This document shows positions 34,325-45,739 of a DNA stretch of 64,000 nt, in pieces. The notes below the pieces were generated by a model, which was not told where the DNA came from, ran no database searches, and saw nothing but the letters and a program-made list of their open reading frames with translations. Every line of letters begins with the position of its first letter. The first letter of the stretch is position 1. The translations under genes were made by a program, and so were the position numbers. Origin of the DNA: Forficula auricularia (taxonomy: Eukaryota; Arthropoda; Insecta; Dermaptera; Forficulidae); assembly GCA_024734495.1 (NCBI GenBank), contig JALMQS010000090.1, positions 1 through 64,000 of the forward strand. The letters run 5' to 3'.

Positions 34325-34925
34325 ATCATGTAGGGGGGTTAGTTTTTGCATTTTTAGACTTCTGGGGCCCAGTGAATATGTATACAACGTTTGGTTGAGT
34401 TTGGTACAAGAGCCTATAATTTCAACCCCCACCCCCATTTTGGGGGGTTAGATTTTGGATTTTTAGTTTTCTGGGGCCCACTGATTATGTATACAAAATT
34501 TGGTTGAATTTTGTTCATAGACCTATATTTTCATTTTTTGGCCCTACATTTTGGGTGGTTAGTTTTCGCATTTTTAGACTTCTGGAGGCCCACGGTTTAT
34601 GTAAACAAAATTTGGTTGAGTTTGGTATAAGGGTCTATATTTTCATTTTTTGACCCTACACCCTCCCCTCATTTTGGGCTGTTAGTTTTTGCATTTTTAG
34701 TTTTCTGTGGGGCCACGGGTTATGTATACAAAATTTCGTTAATTTTGGTACAAGGGTCTAGACTTTCATTTTTTGACCCCTTCCCCACCCACCATTTTGG
34801 AGTTTGTTAGTTTTTGAATTTTTAGTTTTCTGTGGGCTCACGGATCATGTATACAAAATTTGGTTGAGTTTGCACAAATGGCCTAGATTTTTAATTTTTA
34901 GCCCCCTGCAAGCCCCCTTAATTTT
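34325..34925 (+). repeat. Tandem array, five units of about 115-120 bases
   Basis: Each unit carries GGTTAGTTTTTGCATTTTTA, a CTGGGGCCCA-type block, TATGTATACAAAATTTGGTT, GAGTTTGGTACAAG and a CATTTTTTGACCC plus C-rich end. Unit starts fall near 34331, 34446, 34556, 34680 and 34805. Single diverged units occur at 16175-16290, 25130-25280 and, inverted, at 38165-38330. Non-coding. Confidence 0.85.
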
Positions 34926-34929
34926 TGGG

Positions 34930-36310
34930 TCGATATGCACCAAAATCTAATCATCTCTTAATCTCAACGTACCAAACCACATGGTGAAATTTGGTTTTGA
35001 TATTCGAGACTTGTTTTTGAGCTAGCTAGTCCACAAAAATTTGGTAAAGCATGTATAAATAGACTAACAGACATTTTGACAAGAAAACAATTATTATCTC
35101 GAAAAATTTAATTTTTTTCGAAAAGTTTGCTTATTAAGGCTTTTTTTGTAGACCGAAATGCCATGGTTTTGCCCAATTTTTTTAACCAAAATTGTTTCAA
35201 CCGTTTTTGAGATATTTCGAAATAAGTAAAAAAACACTTTTTCATTCTATACCCTGTATGGTAAAGTAAAAAATCAAGGGAGGAAAAATCTAAATGTCAA
35301 AATCAAGTAGGTGTAAAAATAATCACTGCTAAGAAACAACTTTTTTTTAATAAATAGATTATGACCCAGGGATCCAGAAAAGAGAAGGGAGGAGAAAATT
35401 TTGAAATTTTAGCATTTCGTAGTTGTAAAATTCATAAAAAAGAAAGAGAAGAAGTTTCTGAATTTCATCATTGAGTAGATAGTTGTAGTAAGATAATACA
35501 TGATGGAAATATTTTTTTTAATAGATAATGACCTGAGAATCCAAAAAAGGGAAGTGGAAAAAAATCCGAAATTTCGATACTATGTAGTTGTAGAAGATAA
35601 TAAATGATGAGAATTATATTTTTTATGATATATTTTGATCTAAAGATCTAAAATAAATTTGAATAAGTCACCAGGCTGGATTATATTAAGATCAGATTCA
35701 TCTAATCATTAATCCCTTTATAAAGATATGCTAAGTCGAAAACATTTTCAGAGCAAATTTATATTTATTATTTTTATGCAAATTCCTCATCGATAGAGAT
35801 GAAGAGGCGTTTTTTCAAAATGGTAATTAAATTCAATTCAAATGCACTGAATGTGCTTTTCTCCATTCTAATATCAATGGAATCCCATTATTAATAAATA
35901 CAATCTGAAAAATCGTTCCTTCGTGTTTCCTTATATTGTATTCAAATGGGTTTCATGTCCAACCAATTTCCTCGAAAATTGCTTCGATTTATTAAAATTA
36001 AAAAGAAAAAATATGGCGTGGGTGGACAAGACATAATTCTTTTCTATTTGAAGAGGCGCTATTCACGCTTCTTTTTATTCGATCAAACTTTTTCAAACAT
36101 TCGCTAGAAATAAATTTAACCCAAAACATTTTTCGAAATCAGGGAGCTACAAATAAAGTACAAATGTCTGAGACCTGAGGGAACAACATAATTTTTAAAA
36201 CAGAAAGAACATGAAGGCGATATCTTGGATGAAAATTAGCTATGTTTTAAATAAAATATACCTTAATTGGTTTTTTAATCATAATGTTTTTATTACATGC
36301 TTTATATTAA
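34930..36310. other. AT-rich stretch, partly dispersed repeat
   Basis: 34.93-35.25 kb continues with text shared with 26.5-26.7 and 27.7-28.0 kb (ACCAAAATCTAATC, CATGGTTTT, GAGATATTTCGA). The rest shows no gene, apart from loosely repeated segments beginning AATAGATTATGACC around 35.35 and 35.52 kb. Confidence 0.4.
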
Positions 36311-36317
36311 CTTCACT

Positions 36318-36372
36318 GTATCTATCTATCTGTCTATCTATCTATCTATCTATGTATCTATATATCTATCAA
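36318..36372. repeat. (TATC)n microsatellite
   Basis: About a dozen TATC units with a few changes. Confidence 0.9.
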
Positions 36373-36531
36373 TGTGACTTTTATTATGTTAAATTCCGCA
36401 AAGATTTCTCTATAAAAATAATTGTTTACCTACTCAATTTAAATGAAATTATATAAAAATAATAGACATTAATTTATTTCATTCTGTTAAATTCCGCAAA
36501 ATTTTCTCTATAAAAATAATTAAGACTACAA

Positions 36532-36749
36532 AAAGTAAAAAATAAATTATATTTAAAAAAACTAAAAAACATGCATCTAAAAAATACAAAATAATGTAAT
36601 ACTTAATCAAAAAGTGTGGGGCACATTGTCGAAATTAATTAAAAGTACATGTTTCTGCCCCCACTCTTTTTGATTAAGCTATTACATTATTTTGTACTTT
36701 TTAAAGCATGTTTTTTAGTTTTTTAAATATAATTTAGTTTATTTTTCAC
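36532..36749. repeat. Foldback with about 90-bp arms
   Basis: Left arm AAAAGTAAAAAATAAATTAT ... TCAAAAAGTGTGGGG and right arm CCCCACTCTTTTTGATTAAG ... TTTATTTTTCAC are imperfect inverses around a spacer of about 35 bases. No target duplication recognised. Confidence 0.75.
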
Positions 36750-36969
36750 GTTTTTTTTTTTGAATTTAAAGATGAAAAAAATGAAAACAGATTGACAAAA
36801 GTTATATTGTAGGAATAAGATCTATAAGAATATCTCAAAGCTTATGATGAGTTTCACATTATATATAACCAGCTGCGAAGCCCGCCTTGGGTGGGTATTT
36901 TGCTGGCCAGGGAGGCTACTACCCTACACCTGGATTCCGGTATCCCCCCCCCCCCGGTATACCACTCGT

Positions 36970-37370
36970 ATAATAAAAATAACTTATAATTACCCCAACC
37001 TAAAAAAAAATTAAAAAAAATACTACACGCAAATGTCTAAAAAGTAATTCCAGGATTTTTTGAAAACCCTAAAAACAAAGTTCCGCGTGAATTTAATAAT
37101 TCGGTCTTTATGGCTGGAAAGTTGATTAGCTCCTAATCAAATGACCATAATATGATGGAATGTTCTAGATCTCTGTATTTTTTATTGATTAGATAAAAGG
37201 GTTTCATGATTTTGTTTAAATCAAGAGTCTAATTTATTTGATCGTATATCTTTTTTGTCCGTCATTTGTTAGTATTCAAATGGGTCTTGTCGCAGTCTTC
37301 GCCCCTTTAAATATAATCTACGAGCCTTATGCCATCGGACATTATGGATAAAATGTCTTGGCTTTTCAAA
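36970..37370. other. AT-rich stretch without a supportable gene
   Basis: Only the truncated CAGCTGCGAAGCCCGC repeat head just upstream (36868) and a C run at 36944-36955. Confidence 0.4.
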
Positions 37371-37374
37371 TAAA

Positions 37375-37887
37375 ATGGCGTTCCTCCGTACTGTTGGTAA
37401 ATGTGTCGGTGTGTTGAACAGCAAACAAGCGTTCAAACGAGCTTTGGGTGTGTTCAAAGTGCTGGCGAGTTGTTCAGCACATATCTCACCTGTGCTCGAG
37501 ACCCCACATGGACAACTTGCATCTTCTCTCTATCTCTCGATATATTGGCTTAGAATTTGCATAGTCGGGGTCGTAAAGGACCGCTCCACCCACGTTTCCC
37601 TGCAAAAGGTTAATCTGAGACCCCCCTTTGCCTCTTTCATTCACTATTCACGAAATGAGAAACAGGTTCCGGCCACGGCAAGTCATACTGCGAGAGGCGC
37701 ACGTTATCAGGCTGGGTTCGAATTAGCCATCGAGCTCTTCAGCAGAAAACGTACTTCATTCAGGATATCCATGGCGAGCACTGGCAAGATGGTGCATTCG
37801 AGATTCGAAATCCAGGATTCCAAATTCTCAGCTGAGGTCAACTCCCCCGGAGTCATCAAATCAATGAGTTTGATTGCTGCCAACTAA
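37375..37887 (+). CDS. Unassigned 170-codon open frame
   Basis: An ATG-initiated frame of 170 codons (start context AAAATGG, stop TAA at 37885) in a block of balanced composition, which is long for such AT-rich DNA. The predicted product is basic and rich in serine and alanine, with no signal peptide, transmembrane run, coiled coil or family motif that I recognise. A shorter frame overlaps its start on the other strand. No promoter or splice sites are evident. It could be a real small gene, an old exon, or chance in a GC-richer remnant. I lean towards chance or relic. Confidence 0.2.
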   Translation: MAFLRTVGKCVGVLNSKQAFKRALGVFKVLASCSAHISPVLETPHGQLASSLYLSIYWLRICIVGVVKDRSTHVSLQKVNLRPPFASFIHYSRNEKQVPATASHTARGARYQAGFELAIELFSRKRTSFRISMASTGKMVHSRFEIQDSKFSAEVNSPGVIKSMSLIAAN

Positions 37888-38327
37888 ACACCTTCTTATA
37901 AAGAGAAATCAATGAGGTTGTCCTATGCTTAAGGGGGTAGGAGGGTCAAAAAATTGAAATCGCATTCGGAGTTGTCATAAAAACGGCTCGAGATATGCTT
38001 TTGAAGTTTCGTATTTTGTTCAAATGATTTCTAACTTTAAATTACTGCTATAGAACATTTTGATATTTTGACTGCAAAGAGGGGCTTGGGGAGGGGGGAG
38101 GGCACTGCTGGAAATTTTATCAAGTAGCTCCATCAGAAGCAAAGTTGTAGAGGATGTGATTCCTGATAATTATTGCTTAAAGAAATTCAAAAACTAACCA
38201 CCCAAAATGAGGGGTCAAAAAATTAAATATCCAATCTTTTGGACCAAACTCAGCCAAAATTTGTATACACAATCTCTGGACCCCTAAGGAACTAGAAACT
38301 CAACAAGCAACCAACCAAAATGAGTGG

Positions 38328-38600
38328 AGGTCCACTAATTTTAATTCTCCACCCGGGTTCATGTGGTTCAGAGGGTGATCAGAGTTAGAGGAAGAGAAGT
38401 GAGTTCAGAGGACACTTATAGGGGGGGGGGGGTGAATGATGATTGGAGGTGGGTCTAGGTGGGAAGGATAGGGTCGGTGGGTAGATGGGGATTAGAGGGG
38501 CTAGCAGTCGGCGAGGCGGGAGACATGTCCTCTGGACTCTCCTCTTCGTCTAGCTCTGATCACACTCCGAACCGCCCGAACACGGGTGGAGAATTAAAAA
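38328..38600. repeat. Foldback family F, copy 1
   Basis: Arms of about 80-90 bases: AGGTCCACTAATTTTAATTC, CTCCACCCGG, TCAGAGGGTGATCAGAG, then the inverse TCTGATCACACTCCGA ... GGGTGGAGAATTAAAA. A second copy lies at 55165-55342. The spacer has a 10-base G run. Open frames here are artefacts. Confidence 0.75.
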
Positions 38601-38699
38601 TGTATATGTATATGTTTATTTTCATCAATGAGAGGACATGCTCATTGATTTCTCTTCATGAATCAACAACTGTGCTACTCTCGGCAATACAAAAACTTT

Positions 38700-39410
38700 T
38701 CAATTAAAATCCCGCATGACACTTAATTACACTCACTGGTGAATTTTCTACACCATCATCACTCTTACTATTAAAAAGCAAAATAAAAAGCGTGTCTTCT
38801 GCTTGATGCAAGTAAATATTCACACTCATGCTTATAAAAATAAATATAAATTTATATATATACTTATATAGGTAGATATTCTTCAGAATTTATGGAAAAA
38901 CAGATGCAGGATTTTTACTTTTCTGAAGAGAAACAAATAAGCTTCTGTTTTTATTGGCCGTAGGCACCCATATTTATATTATAATTAATAATGATTTTTA
39001 ATTATAGATCAGAAATGTTGTTTTCACCCCCCCCCCCCTTCCTTCTTCCCCCAGGAATAAAATCCAAGTGCCAAAATTAGAAATTCGAGCCAATCTTTCT
39101 GATATGTATTGCGCTAATTATTGCACCTGGAAATTTAAATCTCCATTTGTAAAATTTCGCGGTCTATAAATTCTAAATTTAAAAACATAGCCATGCTTTT
39201 GTAGTGAAAAAAAAGATGGCTTAGTGTTTCGAATTTCAAATTGTTAATATATCTAATAGATACAAACTCATAATTGTTTATTTTAATAGTCATTATGGGG
39301 AAAACAATTAATGATAAATCATTTCTTATTATTTTATAATTAATTGTATAATGCAATATCATGAGCTTGAGAAAGCTTTAATTAAGAGGGAAACGTTGCG
39401 AGTACCTAAT
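38700..39410. other. AT-rich stretch without a supportable gene
   Basis: Contains a GCGTGTCTTCTGCTTGATGC fragment (38790-38812) related to the family B tail, and a C run at 39027-39038. Confidence 0.4.
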
Positions 39411-39417
39411 AGTTTTA

Positions 39418-39480
39418 TTTGTTAGAGACTATAGTTTCTAAGGTTTGACCTTCATTATTTTTTTAATTTGAAATATTCTA
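39418..39480 (-). repeat. Relic of hammerhead repeat family A
   Basis: On the minus strand AATAATGAAGGTCAAACCTT is followed by AGAAACTATAGTC and TCTAACAAATAAA. The CTGATGA strand is degraded to AATAATGA, while stem II, GAAA, palindromic stem III and the GTC triplet survive. Confidence 0.5.
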
Positions 39481-40198
39481 TCTGACATTTCTCATGATTC
39501 AAATACCCGATTGGAAGTAGGTAAATTCGTTTTGTTGCAATAGTAAGCTGGTCTGAATGACAATCAACAAACGGTAGGTTTTTTTACTTATATCTTCTAA
39601 AATACATTAGTTGAGACACACATTCCTTCTTGCACCTTTATGTCACAACAAATTTTTGTATACATATCATTAAAAATAAATAAATAAAAAATAATTCATA
39701 TCAACAAGGCCAGAACGTCCAAGAATTTTTTGTTTTTCTTTTGGAGTAGATTCTTATTTTGACGACCAATTCATTTAAAAATAATAAATTTCAACACTTA
39801 ACAAAAAACAGAAGCTCCAGTTTGTTCTTTAATTTCATTAAAAAAAAAAGTTTTAATCCAATTATCTCTAGTGTGTATCTTTGGATTGGGAAATGGTCTT
39901 CAGCATTATTTTTAACGATTGTAATTGATGTCGAATTCTCTTCTTCCTCGTGGCCAATTAGCAAACAAACGAAGAATGGTGCTCTTAGTAACGGTTGTAT
40001 GGCGCACCGGCATCGGTGTGGATTTTTGTTGATTTAGGACAAGAGTCGTAAATGTCAACATGGTCCGCTGCGGTTGTTTTTGTTGTTGTGGTTGTTGGTG
40101 CTTGATGGGATAAATGAATGAAATGAAATAAACCCCCGAAGAAAGGTGGAAGGAAGCCGACCGAACCGGTGACCGATGGAGTCCTCGAAGACACCCAC

Positions 40199-40274
40199 GC
40201 GCCTCCTCCAAACTGGTTTCGATTTTCGTTAACATTTCTTGTAAACTTGCATCAAGCGAGGCCAAGTGATTCAT
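40199..40274 (-). CDS. Candidate short first coding exon
   Basis: On the minus strand ATG at 40274 has a favourable -3 A (ACAATGA). It opens a hydrophilic, helix-prone peptide MNHLASLDASLQEMLTKIET and SLEEAR, followed by GTGGGT at 40198-40193, an acceptable 5' splice site. The heptad-like leucine spacing suggests an amphipathic or coiled-coil N-terminus. The open frame continues for another 90 codons, but that part reads like untranslated or intronic low-complexity sequence. No family recognised; no partner exon could be linked. Confidence 0.3.
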
Positions 40275-40601
40275 TGTCCTTTAAGAAGAGACACTTTCCA
40301 TGAACGATGTTCAAGAATTCGGGGTCCATACGGAACAGCACGACACCACATAGTGACCAGTTGGTAGGCATAACCATCGCTGGAGCAATTTAATCAATTT
40401 CATAGGGGACAATGGACGGCCATGAGTGGCGGAGCCAGGGTGGGAGTTTGAACGGGCCCCTAAGGTCGATAAGAAATTTATAAATTGTTATAAAGTTTAT
40501 TTGGTACTCTCGGAATCCTTCCTGCGAGCCGAAGTAGTGGATTAATTTTATTTATTTTTATAAGTGTAAACTTCTTTTGGCAGGAGTGAGTTGGATGTCG
40601 A

Positions 40602-41213
40602 ATGAAAAAATAATTTTTAAGAAAAAAATAAAACCAGACTTCAAAAAAATTAAATTCAACAAATAAAATACACTAAAAGGTATAAAATAATTATTATCTT
40701 ATTTAGTTACAACTACACGACGAAATATTAACATGAAATTACTTTTTGAAGTCAGTGCCAAACATATACCTTTTATGAATCGCACTCGACGGATCTTACT
40801 TAGTACGTTTGGCGGGTATGCTCGCTTTTATTTGTTGCATTTAATTTTTGTATTCGGTTTTATTTTTCTTAAAGATTATTTCTTATTTTTCTCTTTTTTA
40901 GTGATGTTATTAATAGTGATCATATCATCAGAACTTGACCAAATTAATATGGCACCATGCCTAAGATACCCCCTTTCCAATAAAAAAGAATCATCGGAAT
41001 CGGTTAATAAACAATCGTAGTTAGGCCTGGACAAACCTAACAAAAAACGTCTAATACCAATGAAAAAATCGGGACCAAACGGAAGCTAGACTGAACCCAA
41101 TGCAATTTTTTTTTTCAAAATCGGTTCACAATTGGCGGAGATATAAGGTAACATAGACACAAAAAAAAACTTCAGTCGAATAGAGAACCTCCTCCATTTT
41201 TGAAGTCGGTTAA
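40602..41213. repeat. Composite foldback repeat, copy 3 (opposite layout, hairpin half deleted)
   Basis: Hairpin half at 40602-40875, missing most of the right arm: after GGGTATGCTCGC it jumps to TTTTATTTGTTGCATTTAAT. The other half (40890-41213) runs GTGATGTTATTAATAGTGAT, CAGAACTTGACCAAATT, AAAATCGGTTCACAATTGGC, GAGAACCTCCTCC, GAAGTCGGTTAA. Confidence 0.8.
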
Positions 41214-41344
41214 TTAAAATTGAGAAAGAAGAGAGAAGGCCTACGTTTTTCTTTAATTTGACATTTTTATAAAATATTCCTATATTCTATACTTATATTA
41301 TCTTTAGTCCCTGGAGCCGATACTCTGTAACTTTTTGGCTCTAA

Positions 41345-41553
41345 GGGCACAGTTGATATGTCGGTTGGTAAACTCTTTTAAACGTTGACAAAGGGTAAAA
41401 CCTTATAATTCAACTTATGGCCGGCGGAATGGCCAATCATGATGACATGCACCTTCATCTGATTGGCCATCCCTTCAGGAACAAGGTGAATTATAAGGTT
41501 TTACCCTTTGTCTACGTTTAAAAAGAGCTTACCAACCGACATACAACTGGCCC
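41345..41553. mobile_element. PIF/Harbinger-type MITE, copy 1
   Basis: Near-palindromic, 209 bp. Termini GGGCACAGTTGATATGTCGG and (minus strand) GGGCCAGTTGTATGTCGG. TAA flanks both sides (41342-41344 and 41554-41556), matching the 3-bp TWA duplication of Harbinger elements. Arms carry ACAAAGGGTAAAACC; the loop has AATCATGATGACATGCACC. Paired with 50510-50723. Confidence 0.85.
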
Positions 41554-41564
41554 TAAATAGCTTA

Positions 41565-41790
41565 AGTTTCAAATTTCAAGGCTCTGCGTCTTACCGAAGA
41601 CGAGAAATATGAACGATTAAAATATTTATTTTGCGACATGACTAATTTACACCCCCTTCCTTTATTTCTATTGGATTAAAATTTATACACGACTAATAAC
41701 TCATGAGACTTGATAAGTTCACCAATTTTTAGCGAAATCGTTAGAGACGTTTTCGAGAAACCGATTATATATTTATATATAGTACCTGGA
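41565..41790 (+). repeat. Repeat family E, copy
   Basis: Close match to 11125-11350, beginning AGCTTAAGTTTCAAATTTCA immediately downstream of the Harbinger MITE and ending in GAGAAACCGATTAT and a TA-rich tract, then a short GGAACACCGAGCGATGCT block. Confidence 0.65.
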
Positions 41791-41859
41791 ACACCGAGCG
41801 ATGCTACATTAGTATGCGTTTCTTTTTGATTTAATCAACCATTTGTTTTGTTTTGATTC

Positions 41860-42415
41860 AACCACCTGTTAATAATTAGTTTCATCAAAAAAATTTATCA
41901 AAATATTTTTTTTCCCAAAAGTGAGGCCTTGTATTAAATCGATTCATCCATGTCTTCAGAAATTGTTACCAATAATAATCGAAACTTCCAAATTCAATAC
42001 CAATTCAAATCAATGTATTCGGAATTTGTAGTTTTCTTTATCTTTGGGCAGTCTTTCCATCAATTCAGCATTAAATTCTACCTCTCCATCTTCATACCAC
42101 ATTTTTGAACCAGCTATCTATTTTCTAATTTTAAAATATAATAATATTTGTAATGATTTATTAGTGGGATTTAAAATTGAAAAACCAATTAATTGTTAAA
42201 AGGAAATTGAATAAAAATATAATTATACATTTTTATCGAGACAACCACCTGTGAATTATTATTTGAATTAACCAAAAACCCATCAAAAACAACTTAGCCG
42301 AAGATGAGACCGTGACAGATCGAATTGTCAACCCAAAAACCTACTAACCCGCGAATTTCATCCAAATCGTTAAAGCCGTTTTCGAGAAACCGATTCTATA
42401 TATACAAGTTAGTTA
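41860..42415 (+). repeat. Dispersed repeat, copy 2 (matches 1-580)
   Basis: Begins CAACCACCTGTTAATAATTA and follows the order of 1-580 to GAGAAACCGATTCTATATAT. The two copies differ by many scattered substitutions and a few small deletions, so they are old. Confidence 0.65.
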
Positions 42416-42869
42416 GTTAAGTGGGAGATAAATTTAAAAAAAACCTAATTTATCGATCGGAGAATTTACCACTGCTCGAAGCCCCTAAAAACTTAGTAAA
42501 TGAGATTTGGCTCGTGATCCCGGCTTCTTTCCTTCTGCTCTGTTCTTTTCACGATGGAGGGGCCATCCTATTCCTATTCAGGCCTTTAGGGGATGCACCT
42601 TCTGGTGTATCTCCTTCTCACATCAATATCATTAAAAAAAAATTCCTTATTTAATATAATAAAATAAGATATAAATTAAAAGCCCAATGAATTTCCTTGT
42701 AAAGGCTTTGTTAGTCAGCTTGATGAATTTGAAGTTTGCTTCAAGTTTACCATCAATTATAAAATTGTTGAAAAAATTTTAAATTATTCCTGATGATTCT
42801 TTTTTTTCCTTAGATCAATTTTCGCTTATAGGCTTTAGATATTGATTTTGATTTTGGTGCGATTATTTC

Positions 42870-43282
42870 GTAGGTGTGTATACGAAAAATCGAGCTTGAG
42901 TTGTTTAACAAAAAAGAATATTGTGTTTTTGATTTTAAGTCAATTCATCCATGTTTTCAGAAGAGGTTACCATTAATTGTCAAAACATCAAAAATGGAAT
43001 TCAATAAGGCTATTCTTTTAGTATTAGATAAGAATCGATCGTTATTTTTTATTTTAAGTCGATTCCTCAACATGTCTTCAGCAATGGTTACCAATAATAA
43101 CCGAAACGTCAAAAATCCAATGTATAATAGTTATTTCTCAAGTATTAGATGAGAATCGATCACTATTTTTGAATTTCAGTCAACATGGACTGCAAATAGC
43201 CAGTGATATCTGATTAATAATAAAGGAATAAACATATTAATATTTCAAATGACTTTGGATAAAGTTTAGCAACGATCCGTTG
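42870..43282 (+). repeat. Dispersed repeat G, copy 1
   Basis: An internal unit (TCAAAAATGGAATTCAATAAG, TTAGATAAGAATCGATC, GTCTTCAGCAATGGTTACC) is repeated about three times, then ATAAAGTTTAGCAACGATCC. The whole block recurs inverted at 63086-63475. Fragments of the same unit occur at 60-130 and 58740-58920. Confidence 0.6.
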
Positions 43283-43289
43283 GAGTTTA

Positions 43290-43910
43290 TTTTTTCTAAA
43301 AGTTATTTTTATGTATCTAGCCGAGAGGGATTGAAACAATTTGATTTTTATCTCGTCCGGCTATAATTTCAGGAGCACATGACGAATAAACTTCATTTGA
43401 AATTGAGTCATTCTCAAGTGAGATCATAGCTAAACTGATGTTTTACCTGAAGACGGATTTTAGGCCAGTAAAACTCCATGAACCCAGCTGAATCATCTTT
43501 TTATGAGTCTGTGAAGTTTATTTTTGAAATTTTGCTCTGATCTTGTTTTGGGGTTTTAAAATTAATTTAATTACTACATGCTTTGTTAGGGTCAAATATT
43601 TTTATTCAAGTTTGAGCCACTTCCACAGATCTGATCGCATTGAAATTTTGAACATACAAGTAGGTACCTATTCCTGATTAAATGGGAAATTATGTCAAAG
43701 ATTTTATCTACACTCTGGATTTTGCTCCCTCTTTTGAATTATCATCTAATAAGACACCCTGTAAGATTTGAAATTTGATAAGGTCTTAGATTAGAAATTA
43801 AACTTGATTTGACCATTACACAATCCACATACTCTTTCACTCCCATCTAGGAGGGCTTCAGAATATTAGATTTAAAATTTTTGTAGATGTTTACCATGAA
43901 GCTCAAGAAG
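43290..43910. other. AT-rich stretch without a supportable gene
   Basis: No domain-bearing frame, RNA gene or clear repeat boundary. Confidence 0.4.
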
Positions 43911-43916
43911 TACAGA

Positions 43917-44830
43917 ACTTAAGGGAGTTCAAGACTGCTTATCTATGTGGTTGATCTTCGAAAAAAATCTTTTGTATTTCTTCAGAGTGACAACGTCTGC
44001 ATATCAAATTTTTTAATAAAAAAAATTGTTAATAATGAGGTTAAAAAAAAATTTTGTTTTGATAATATTAATAAAACGAATAATGAAACAAATTTTTTCT
44101 CATTATAAAAACATTTATTTAAGGAAGTCATTTCGCTCCAGTTGAGTCAAAAGAAGTGTAGTAGGTATCTAATATTTAATAAAATGAGTTAAAATACAAA
44201 TGAAAAATAATAGAATTACAAAATAAATAGTATGAAAGCCGTAAATGTTTGAAATAAAAATAATTATAAAAAATAATTAAATACAAAAGTTAGTTTGATT
44301 TATTCAAATCAGCTGATAATATCTCTTGTATGATTTGGCAATGCGTTGTATTATTTCTGTTTATGTTTACATCCAAACATAGGATTTATGTGATATTTTA
44401 AAGGAAATATCTCAGTAAATTCCTCGGTCAATGATATATTTTATTGCAAAAAAGAAACCGGCATGTTTCAAAAAGCTAATTTTTAGTTTTTTTTAACTTT
44501 ATCAATTCAACTAATAGTAGTATAATTCAAAAGAAAGTGTCAAGATCATAATTCTCCATTAGACTATGAGAAAATGTTTACATTTAAAAAAATTTTATTT
44601 TCAAAAATGTGCTCCCTAATATGTGATTAAAACTTCACCAAAGCATAGATAGACAGTTAAACTATTATAAAAAATTATGTTATAGTTATAATCTAATATT
44701 TTTTAGTTAAAATTGGCCGCGGAAGGACCTCCTTAACACAAAAACGATTTCAACAAATAGCCTTTTGTCATATTCTTTTGGCTGCAAATAACTTTTTATT
44801 TTTGCATTTACAATAACTAGAAAACTTCAT
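43917..44830 (+). repeat. Dispersed repeat (7.1-kb family) interrupted by a TTAA MITE
   Basis: 43917-44122 and 44737-44830 together align with 7120-7440. The alignment is broken exactly at a TTAA that is duplicated here and single there. Confidence 0.75.
44123..44732 (-). mobile_element. TTAA-flanked MITE, copy 2
   Basis: Flanked by TTAA at 44119-44122 and 44733-44736. Termini GGAAGTCATTTCGCTCC and (minus strand) GGAGGTCCTTCCGC match the GGAGGACCTTTCGC ends of 5249-5845. The interior is collinear with copy 1 in reverse (for example AAATCAGCTGATAATATCTC against GAGATATTAACAGCTGATTT). No transposase. Confidence 0.85.
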
Positions 44831-44867
44831 TTTCTTAAAAAAATCCGAAAATGAGAATATTTGTACC

Positions 44868-44994
44868 TATGCACCTATGTACCTATGTACCTAAGCACCT
44901 AAGCACCTATGTACCTAATTACCTATGTATCTATGTACATATATACCTATGTACCTATGTATCTATGTACCTATGTACCTATGTACCTATGTAT
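44868..44994. repeat. ACCTATGT tandem repeat
   Basis: About 15 units of the 8-mer with AAGC, AATT and TATA variants. Confidence 0.9.
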
Positions 44995-44995
44995 T

Positions 44996-45090
44996 AGGTT
45001 GTTTCAAAAGTTTTGTCCGTTTTAGTACCTGTCGGCGTTTACATATGGCTAAACTTTAAATTATAAAAAATTCTGAAAATCCCCATATTC
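44996..45090 (+). mobile_element. mariner-like terminal sequence
   Basis: After a TA, TTAGGTTGTTTCAAAAGTTT with TGTCCGTTTT resembles the terminal repeat of mariner elements (TTAGGTTG start). The following GTACCTGYCRGCGTTT text also occurs at 30630-30650. The partner terminus and a transposase were not found. Confidence 0.5.
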
Positions 45091-45099
45091 TTTTCTTCT

Positions 45100-45735
45100 T
45101 AATGAGAAATAATATACAATTTGATGATATTATTTAGGTACAGAATGAGGCAATAAATAAATAAGGTACGAAACCCATGGTATGTGGACCGATTCGCACT
45201 TGACCTGATTATTTTCTTTTTTTTTTTTTTAAATTGACTCTGCCAATTCAAGAAACAAGCAGAGGTGACTGACTCCAACTATACTAACTTATAATTGAAT
45301 TTGGAAAATATCATCCGGATAATTTGGTTTAAACGATGACGCAATTGCGAGTTCGTGATTTGATTCCATTACTGATGTCTGAGGTAGAGAGAACGACTGG
45401 TTTGGAAGTGTGTTCAAACTTCCAAGTAAACAGGTTCTACTTGTAAGTTGGATACTTCTCTTGGCCCATTCATGAAGAAGAGCCTAGGTTTGATAAAATT
45501 AATTTGATTGAACTAAGTAATTTACGCGATGATGGATTATGTGGCGAATCATAACATACCTATTTGATTAATTATAAATAATTCTACACACGGCAATTAG
45601 TAATATAAAATAATAAATAGAATCTTAGGAATAAATCAAGAGTGCGTGCGTCTTCTGCTTTTATGCTTCGACCACCAAAAAAGAATTTAGAAAGGCCTTA
45701 TTAAATAGAGATTTTATTAGATATATTGTCAGAAA
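45100..45735. other. Stretch without a supportable gene
   Basis: Balanced composition at 45240-45490, but no coding or RNA signature. A GTGCGTGCGTCTTCTGCTTT fragment at 45648-45667 recalls the family B tail. Confidence 0.4.
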
Positions 45736-45739
45736 CGAT

